Of a DNA stretch of 19,722 nucleotides, positions 1 through 9,000 are shown one piece after another. Below the pieces are notes generated by a model. The model saw only the letters and a list, made by a program, of their open reading frames with translations, made no database searches and was not told the origin of the DNA. Each line of letters opens with the position of its first letter. Position 1 is the first letter of the stretch. This stretch comes from an uncultured Verrucomicrobiota bacterium (GTDB taxonomy: Bacteria; Verrucomicrobiota; Kiritimatiellia; RFP12; UBA1067), in NCBI GenBank assembly GCA_946631535.1, contig CAMPAF010000017.1:1-19722 (forward strand), in the 5' to 3' direction. The position numbers and the translations under genes are program-made.

Positions 1-3000
1 GCGGGCACAAGACGCTCGCCGACGGGAACATCTACATCATCGCCGACGACATCTCCGTAACCGCCGGTGCGGGTCAGAGTGCGTACACGGTGAACGAGAA
101 CGCGACGGCGGTTCTCTACATCCCCGCCGGAAAAAAACTGACGCTCAAGGGCGGCGCAGGTTCCGGGGCCACTGGCGCGGGCGCCGGGCTGGAGGTCCCG
201 TCAAGTTCAACCCTGATCGTCGTCGGCGGAGGAACGCTTGCTGCAACGGGCGGCACTGGCGCGAGCGGCAGCGGCGGCGGGAGCGGAGAGAATGCGAATG
301 TTGACGGCAGCGGAAAACCGCACGACGACTGGGGGCGGGCCGGAGTAGGCGGCGACGGCGGCGACGGCGGCGGCGGCGCAGGCGCGGGCATCGGCGGCAA
401 GGGCGGTTCTGGCGGAGCCGGGCGGTCTGAACCGCGAAACGCCTCGAACTGGCACGACACGAACGGCGACTGGCAATGCAGGGGCTACAACGGCTATGCC
501 GGCTACTCCGGCGGCAAAGGCAACGACTGCGGAACAATCTATTTCCTCGGTTCGGTGCAGGTGACCGCGACCGGCGGCACCAAAGGGGCGAGCGGCGGCG
601 ATTCAGGATCGAACGGCGAAAAGGACAAGGAGTATTGGACGCTTTCCTACCGCGCGGGCGGTGGCGGCGGCGGCGGCGGCGGCGGTTCCGGCTATGCGGC
701 GACCGCGATTGGCGGCGGCGCGGGCGGCGGCGGCGCGGGCGGCGGCGGCGGCGAAGGCAGCCGCTACAGGACGACGCAGGGCTACACCTTCCGGTCCGCC
801 AACGGCGGGCACGGCGGCGGCGGCTCCGGCGGCGCGAACGGGAGCGGGACCCGCACCGACGGCGAAGACGGATGGTTCGTCGGCACCGGCGGCAATGGCG
901 GCAGCGGCGGTTCGGGCGGTTCCGCCGGCTCAGACGGCACGGTGTACAAGTCGTCGTCGGCGACAGTCTCCGGAACTTCCTCGACAACACCGGCCGAGTC
1001 GAACGCGGCGATCGAATACACCATCACCTTCAATGACTCCTGGCGTCTCTCCAGCACGGTTCAGACCAAATTCGGCTTCGCGTTGCCCAATGGCCCGACG
1101 GCGTCGCGCTACGGCTATATTTTTACGGGCTGGTACACGGGCGAGAACGGCACGGGGACGCGATATTACGACGCGAACGGCGCGAGCACGGTTTCGCTGT
1201 GGACGCATCCCGGCGATCTCACGCTCTATCCCGGGTGGGAGGTGAACGATCACGAATCGCTTGATGAAGTGGCGCTGACCATCAACGGCGTCGCCGTCAA
1301 CGAGGGGACCGACGCCTCCGCCACCGGCTGGAGCTATTCGGCCGAGAGCGGTCGCATCGACATCACGGGGGCGGATTCGACATACGAAATCGCAGGAAAG
1401 GATCTGCACGGCTTCGCGCCGATTTTCGTCAGCGCCGCGAATTGCACGGTAAAGGTCGCGGGAACGCTCGCGATGTCGCCGGGAAATCGCGAAGGGTACC
1501 ATCCCATAACCGTGCAGTCCGGCGCTTCCCTGACGCTCGAAGTCGCCGATGGCGGCGAGTGCAGTCTCGAGGGCGCCGATGGCCGCACGTCTGTGAGCGT
1601 GGCGACGGGCGCGACGCTGACGCTCAAAACGGAAGGATGGCTAACTGCGACGGGCGGCGACGGCGCGGCGGACATCGGCCTCGACAAGGGCGCTTCGTCC
1701 TGCGGCGACATCTACATCGAGACATACGCCAACTGGTTCGCCCGATTCCGTCCCGGACGCGGACTTTCCGAGAACAACGGCTTGCAGAACAACCTCGGCA
1801 AGAGCGCGAACTTCATCTCCACGGCCACGGGAGAAAAGGTGTGGAGCGTCAGAATGCCTGAACTCAGTGAAAGCGTGATGTATCTGCAGCGCATCGAGGG
1901 CAACATCCACGACGCCGTCTATCCGGGCGCCGACGGCTACGCCTGGTTCTGGCTGCCGACGGGCGGCTACGAGTGGGGAAAACGCCTGAACGCTTCGCTG
2001 ACCGCCGGCGACACGCTCTGGATCAGCTATGTGGAAAGCCGGCACAGCGTCGCGTCGGTCTTCTATCCGCTGCACATCGAGATCGACGGCGAGGACATCG
2101 CGCACCTGAACGGCAAGGGATGGTACGCCACGCTCACGGGATCGGACGGCAGCGTCACGAACAACACGAAAGCGACGCTGGTGATCACCGATGCCGGGCC
2201 GCACGTCGTCACGGGCTACGGCAATGCCGGCATCGACATCCGGGCCGATACGTCGCTCACGATTTCGAATCTCACGCTGACCACGTCGAGCTGGGAGAAC
2301 AAGTGCGCGATGTGGATCGAGGACGGGCGGACGCTGAACCTGACCGTCGAGGGCGACAACCGGCTGACGAGCGGCGCCAACTGTCCCGGCATCGCCGTGT
2401 ATCCGGGGCGGACGATCAACATCGACGGCGACGGCAGCCTGCGCGCGCAGGGCGGCAAGAACGCGGCGGGCATCGGCGGCGGCTCGTACGGCGCGATATC
2501 GGGCGAGATCAACATTTCCGGCGGCGCGATAACGGCCATTGGCGGCGCGAACGCGGCGGGCATCGGCAGCGCACAGACGTTTGCGCTGTCCGGCGACATC
2601 ACGATTTCGGGCGGCATCGTCACGGCGCGCGGCGGACAGTACGGCGCGGCGATCGGCGGCGGCTACAGGGGGTGCGCGAACGTGACGATCACCGGCGGCA
2701 CCGTGTTCCCGACGGCCGGGTCGAAGGCATCCGCCATCGGCGCGGGATATTCCGGCAACGCCTCCTGGGCGCAGAACACGTTCGGCTGGGCCGCGATCTA
2801 CGCGACGGCGGACAAAGTTTCGCCGTCGGCAAAGAACGAAGCCGGAAACGCGGTCTTTCCCGTCACGTTCGACCACGGCCTCGCCAACAGTCCGGTCACG
2901 CGCATCGTCGTCGACGGAGAGGAACGGCCGTGCCACGACCTCTGGACGAACGAGCGCGGGAACCTCGTGCTGTGGCTCGAATCGACGGATTGGGTTCTGC

Positions 3001-6000
3001 ACACGATCACCGTCACGGTCGTTGACGGCGACGGCACGGAGACGAAGAGGTCGTGGGGGTACAAGATCGACGACAACGGCAGATACGAGTTCTCCCGCGA
3101 CGTCATCACGGTGGACGGCGAACCTGTCGTGGGCGGGCTTGACGCCGCCGGGACGGGGTGGGACTACTTCGGCGACACCGGCAACATGACGTTCCGCTCG
3201 GGCAGTCACACGATTAGCGGCAACTCCACCAACGGAACGATCCGGATCGTCGCGAACGGCACTGACGTGGCCCTGACGATCCAGAAACTGACGCTCAAGA
3301 CGCCCTACGACTATCTCTCTCCGTTCGTCGTCTCGAACAAATGCACGCTGACGCTTGTGGACGAGAGCACGGTCGAGTGTGTCTACAATCCGAACGCCAG
3401 CACCGTTTCCAAAATCGGTTCAAAGTACACCGCCGGCATCGAGGTCCCGGCGGGCGCGTCGCTGACGATCGAGGGTGACGGGACCCTCACGGCGATCGGC
3501 GGATGGTGCGGCGCGGGCATCGGCTCGCGCGGCACCGGATTCGAGAGCGCGGGCGCGATCACCATCAACAGCGGCTTTGTCTATGCCATCGGTGGCGAGG
3601 GGAAATCCGGCGGCGGCGCCGGCATCGGCGGCGGGCTTGGCGGCGGTGTGGCGTCCATCACGGTCAACGGTGGCTACGTCGATGCGCAGGGCGGGAATGG
3701 CTGCTGCGGCATCGGCGGCGGCTGGGGGAAGGACATCTACCTCACGAATGGGACGTTCCGCGTGACGGGCGGAACGGTGCTCGCGGCCAGAGGCAAGGGC
3801 GCGTACAGCGACTTCGTGACGGCGAGCGGCAACACGATCGACGTGACGAAGGGCAAGTCGATCGTCATCGACGGCGCGTGCAGCGTCCGCCCGAAGGATG
3901 CGGTCGTGGCGAACTACAACCCGTGTCCCGGCCCCGTGAACTCGAACGACGTGCGGCTCGTCTTTGCCGTGATCGACGGGCTCGGTTCCGGCGACGTGGT
4001 TCAGATCACGGATGAACTCTGGCCGCACTACAGCGACGCCAGTCTGCTGGCGGACGACGGCGGCGCGGTCTGCCTCTGGGGCGAGGCGACGAACGTGGTG
4101 CGCAACGTGGAGATTGAAAGCCCGAACATCCCGGGCGGCAAGATGACGTTTGAGCTCAGCGCCGCGAGCAATACGATCACGCATGTGTCGGACGACTACG
4201 AGGCGCCCGAGAGCCGGAAGGTCAACGGCGTGACGTGCTGGCGCGTGGAGGTGGTCGCGCTGCCGGCCAGGAAGCGTCTGCCGGTCGAAGGGATCGATGC
4301 CGCGTATTCGCGCGGCACGACCGTTTCGGACGCGACAGGCATGACCTATCTCTATCTGCCGGACGGTTCGTACGACTTCACCGTCGGCGGATATGCGTAC
4401 CATGCGGAGGTGAACGGCGGCGTGGCGACGGCGACCTTCACGGTGGGCATTCTGGTGGACGGTGTCGATATCGGCGCATGCAGCGGCGACGGCTGGAGCT
4501 ACAGCGGCACGACAGAGGTTCTGAGCCTCAACGCGGCGAAAGAATACGTCGTGTCCGGAACGAACGCCGAGCGGCAGGTGTCTGTTTGCGCTGCGACGCG
4601 GGGCGTCAAGATACGCGCCGACCGGCTGGAGCTTGCGCCGGCGGGTCGCGGCGCGTTGTATGCCGCGGACGGCGTGCCGTCCTTCGAATACGCGGGCGGA
4701 ACGTTGGGCACGGGGGAGATTCCGTCGCAGATGGTCGTCTCCGGCGGCACGATTGACGCGACGATTCAGAATCCCGTCGCAGTGACTTCGTCCGGCGTTC
4801 TCACCAATGCCTATTGCGTGACGATTGACGGTCTGCCGCGTTTTGCGAAAATCGACATTGCCAACATCGAGGGTCTGGAGAATTACGACACGCAGGGCAT
4901 CTACGCGAACGAATACGGCGAAGTCTATCTGTATCTCCCTGACGGCGACTACTGGTTCAGCGTCTCCGACGGCACGACGACGAGCGAGAAGATCGCCATA
5001 GTGGACGGGGCGGAAGCGGTGGCGCTCAACTACGATCCGACGGGCGTCAGCATCAACGGCCGCGACGCCGCGCGGCTCAGGGGCGACGGCTGGCTCAACG
5101 AGGACGGTCTCGTGCGGCTTCTTGCCGCCACCGACTATGTGCTGAGCGGCACGAACGGCGGTCCGGCAGTGACGTTCCAGGCGCAGACAAGCCGCACGAC
5201 GCTCGTCTTCGACAATCTCGTCATGACGAACGCCGCGATGGAGGTCTCGCCGGTTTCCGTCGGAAGCGGACAAAAGGCGACGTTTACGGTAGAGCTGAGG
5301 GGCACGAACATTCTGCACGGCGTTTCGTCCGACGCGTGGTGCGGCGTGGAAATGCTCCAGATGACCGAACTCAACTTCACCGGCGACGGCTATCTTGAGG
5401 CCACGGGCCAGGGGCCAGGCATCGGCATGGGACGCGGCGAGGTGGCCGACATGTCGTCTGTCGTCATCCATTCCGGCACGATCGTCGCGACGGGCGGGAG
5501 TAGCGCGGCGGGCATCGGCGGCGGCGGCGGGCAGGACGGCATCCGGACGTATGTCTACGGCGGTTCGGTGACGGCGACGGGCGGCAACGGCGCGGCGGGC
5601 ATCGGCGGCGGCAACAACTGCTACGGCGCGGCCGTCACGATCACGAACGGCGTCGTCGTAGCGACGGGCGGCGCGGGCGGCGCGGGCATCGGCGGCGGGC
5701 AGAGCGGCGGCGCCGCGCTGAGAGGGGCGTGTGAAATCACCGGCGGCATCGTGACGGCGCAAGGCGGTGACGGCGCGGCGGGCATCGGCGGCGGCAGAAA
5801 CGGCGCGTCGGGTTTTTACGTGCAGCAGGGCGGAACGGTTGTCGCGCACAGTGGCAGCGGCGGCAAGGATATCGGCGCCGGGCAGGGCGGGACGTCGGCC
5901 GGACGCACGACAGTGTCCGGCGGCTCGCTCAACGCCGCGAGCGCGAAAGTCGCACCCGCCGCGAAGAACGACTCAGGTGAGAATGTCTATTGCGTGACGG

Positions 6001-9000
6001 TTCCGGTCGGGCGCGCGAACTTCGACATCGGCGCGGCAATGACCGATTTCGCCGGCTATTCGCTTTCTGGCGCGGTGACGGACGACGAAGGCAAAATCTA
6101 CGTCTGGCTGCCGGACGGGAAATACTACATCAATATCGCGAACAGGCCGTTCCGCGCGATTGTCGATGGCGCGGACGCCGAGGCGGAGGTCTGGTCCGTC
6201 GGCGTCGAGGTCGATGGCGTGGATGTCGCGCTGCAGTCCGGCGAGGGGTGGACGTATGCCGTAGACACCGGCGTTCTTTCAGTCTTCGCCGACGGTTGCG
6301 TGATTTCCGGAACGAACACGGCGGGCGACGTCAGTCTCGTGTTCACGAACAGCCTCTCGGCTGTCGTCTCGAATCTCTGGATCGCGACATCGTCCGTCGC
6401 CGCGGCATCGCCCGTTTCGATTCTTTCCGATGCCGTCGTCAAGCTTGCTCTCGCGGGCACGAACGGTTTTGCGAGCGCGGGAGAGGGTTGTGCGGGCCTG
6501 AACGTGCCGTACGGCTCGACGCTTTCGATCACGAATCTCGTCGATGACGCGACGCCGTATCTTGCCGTGCGCGGGGCGGACTATGCGGCGGGCATCGGCG
6601 GCGGCAGGATCGAGAGCCACGGCTCGATCGAGATTCTCGGCGGCGCGATTGTGGCGACAGGCGGTGCGTATGGTGCGGGAATCGGCAGCGGATATTTCTC
6701 GGAAAGCGGATCTGACGAAGGCGACGCGGCGACGCTGAGGCAAGGGATGATCCGCATACTCGGCGGCGATGTGTCTGCGACGGGCGGTGAACGCGCAGCC
6801 GGCATAGGCGGTGGATGGACGCATTCAGGCGGCGAAATCGAGATCGCGGGGGGCAAGGTGACGGCGACAAGCGCAATGTCGGGCGCCGGTATCGGCGGCG
6901 GCATGGCCGCGCACGGATACACGATTTCGATCAGCGGCGGGGAGGTGTCCGCGACGGGCGGATCGAACGGCGGCGCCGGAATCGGCGGCGGAATCGTGAT
7001 TGTCGGCTCGTCCTACTCGAGCGCCAACACGGCGCTTTGCCGGATCGCGATATCCGGTGGGCGCATCGCGGCGACGGGCGGCGCCGGCTCCGCGGGAATC
7101 GGTTCGGGGAAGGCGTACAACCAGCACGCGGCGATCAGCATCACGGGCGGAACGGTCGTGGCGACGGGAGGCGAAAGCATCTACGGCTACAGTACGACGG
7201 ACGACATCGGCATCGGCGCGTGCGACAATCCCGTGCCCGTCGTCTATCCGCTCACGATCAAGGGTGCGTCCGTCCATGCGCTGAACCGCACGGCCTCGGC
7301 GGAATACGTTTCGCCCGCGCCGTCGAACGGAACGACGCGCGTCTGGTGCGTGACGGTCGAGACGGGCAAGACAAACGAACTCGTCAGCGTCGAATACCTC
7401 GACGGCTACGGAGAGAATTCTGAAATCTACGCGGACGAGGAAGGGAAGGTCTATCTCTGGCTCCCGGACGGCTCTCACGTCTTCTATGTCGGAGGGGAGC
7501 CGTATGCGGCGACGGTCGGCGGCGCGGACACGACCGCGCACGAGTGGCTGACCGGCGTGACGGCCGACGGTCTGGACGTTTCGCACGTGCAGACGAAGGG
7601 CAAGAAGTGGTACTACGACTACGGCGAAAAGCGACTGTACGTGATCGGGGACTGCGTCGTGTCCGGCACCAACACGGCGGGGCAGGTCAACATTCTCGCA
7701 TCTCCGATAGCAGAGGATGAAGGAGGTACGGGCGGGTCGTTCGCGTTCACCGTTTCCAACCTGTATCTCAAGTCCTCCTCCGCCTCGCCGCTTGCGGTTT
7801 CGAACGGCACGGTGACGGTGCGTCTCGCCGGCGCGAACACGCTCGATGCATCGTCCTCCCGCGACTATGCCGCGTTGAACGTGGGTGCAACCGCCACGCT
7901 CGTCGTCACGAATCTCGAGGAAAACGCGGCGCTCACGGCGACGGGCGGCACCGACGGGGCGGGCATCGGCGGCAACCGGGGCGGAGGCACGGGGACGATC
8001 CGCATCGAAGGCGGCGTGGTCAACGCGTACGGCATAGATGACGGCGCGGGAATCGGAAGCGGCTACAAGGGTACGTGCGGCGACATCTCTATCACCGGCG
8101 GCAGGGTGACGGCGATCGGCGGAACGTGCACCGAGCTCTTCAGTTCGTACTGCGGCGCGGGAATCGGCGGCGGCGATTCGTCGGACTCCGCGGGATGCCG
8201 AATCGAAATCTCCGGCGGGACGGTCGTCGCCGAGAGTGACATAGAGGTCTCCACAAAATACGCGGCACTGATCGGCGACGGGTATTCGTCGAAAACGAAG
8301 AATGGCTATTCCATCTCGATAACCGGCGGCAGCATCATGTCGCGGAGGAGAACCAGTCGCAATACGTTCTTCACAGAGTCCAAGGCTTCCGATACGCCGA
8401 ACATTCCGGTGGATGGCGCGGGCGCCCAGGTGTACAGGTCGAGCCTTTCCGGCTATGCGGCGAACGCCCGTGTCGATCTTGAAATCGACGGCTACGGCAC
8501 GAACGACATCTACGCGGACTATGCCGGGGCCGTGCATCTCTGGATCGCTCCCGGGGTTTACAATGCCTCGATCGAATCCGTCAGGTACCTGTTGAAAGCG
8601 ACGGAAAGCGGCGGAACGCTCGAAGAGCTCCTCCCGACGGGCGTCTTGGTCAACGGCGTCGATGTCTATGAAATCTCCGGCGCGGGTTGGACGTACGATC
8701 CGGCCAAAGGCACTCTTTCGATTGCGGGCGACGCGACGCTTTCCGGAACAAACACTGAGGGCATCGTGCGCTGCCGCGTCGAAAACGACGCGAACATCGT
8801 ATTCTCGAATCTCTGCCTCAAGGCGACCGGGAACCGCCAGACGCCGTTCGCGGTCGCCTCGAACGCGACGGTGTCCGTCGAGTTCACCGGCACGAACACG
8901 CTCGCCGCCGGCAAGTACTGCGCGGCGCTCGAAGTGCCGTACGAATCGTGCGTTTCCATCGGCGGCGACGGCTGGCTCCACGCGGCCGGCGGCGGCGGGG

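Noticed and set aside
150..970. Collagen-like or PE_PGRS protein
   Set aside because: There is no Gly-X-Y periodicity and no PE domain; the region is simply Gly-rich and leads into an InlB-type repeat.
661..1245. Overlapping Ala/Arg-rich frame on the + strand inside the Gly-rich region
   Set aside because: Frame-shifted reading of GGC/GCG repeats; no homology-like features.
3420..5849. Long - strand open frame (about 800 codons)
   Set aside because: Same reason: low-complexity Arg/Ala/His-rich translation opposite a well-structured + strand coding region.
5400..7215. CRISPR-like or satellite array because of regular repeats
   Set aside because: The repeats are protein-level rungs in an open frame, with variable DNA spacing and no distinct spacers.
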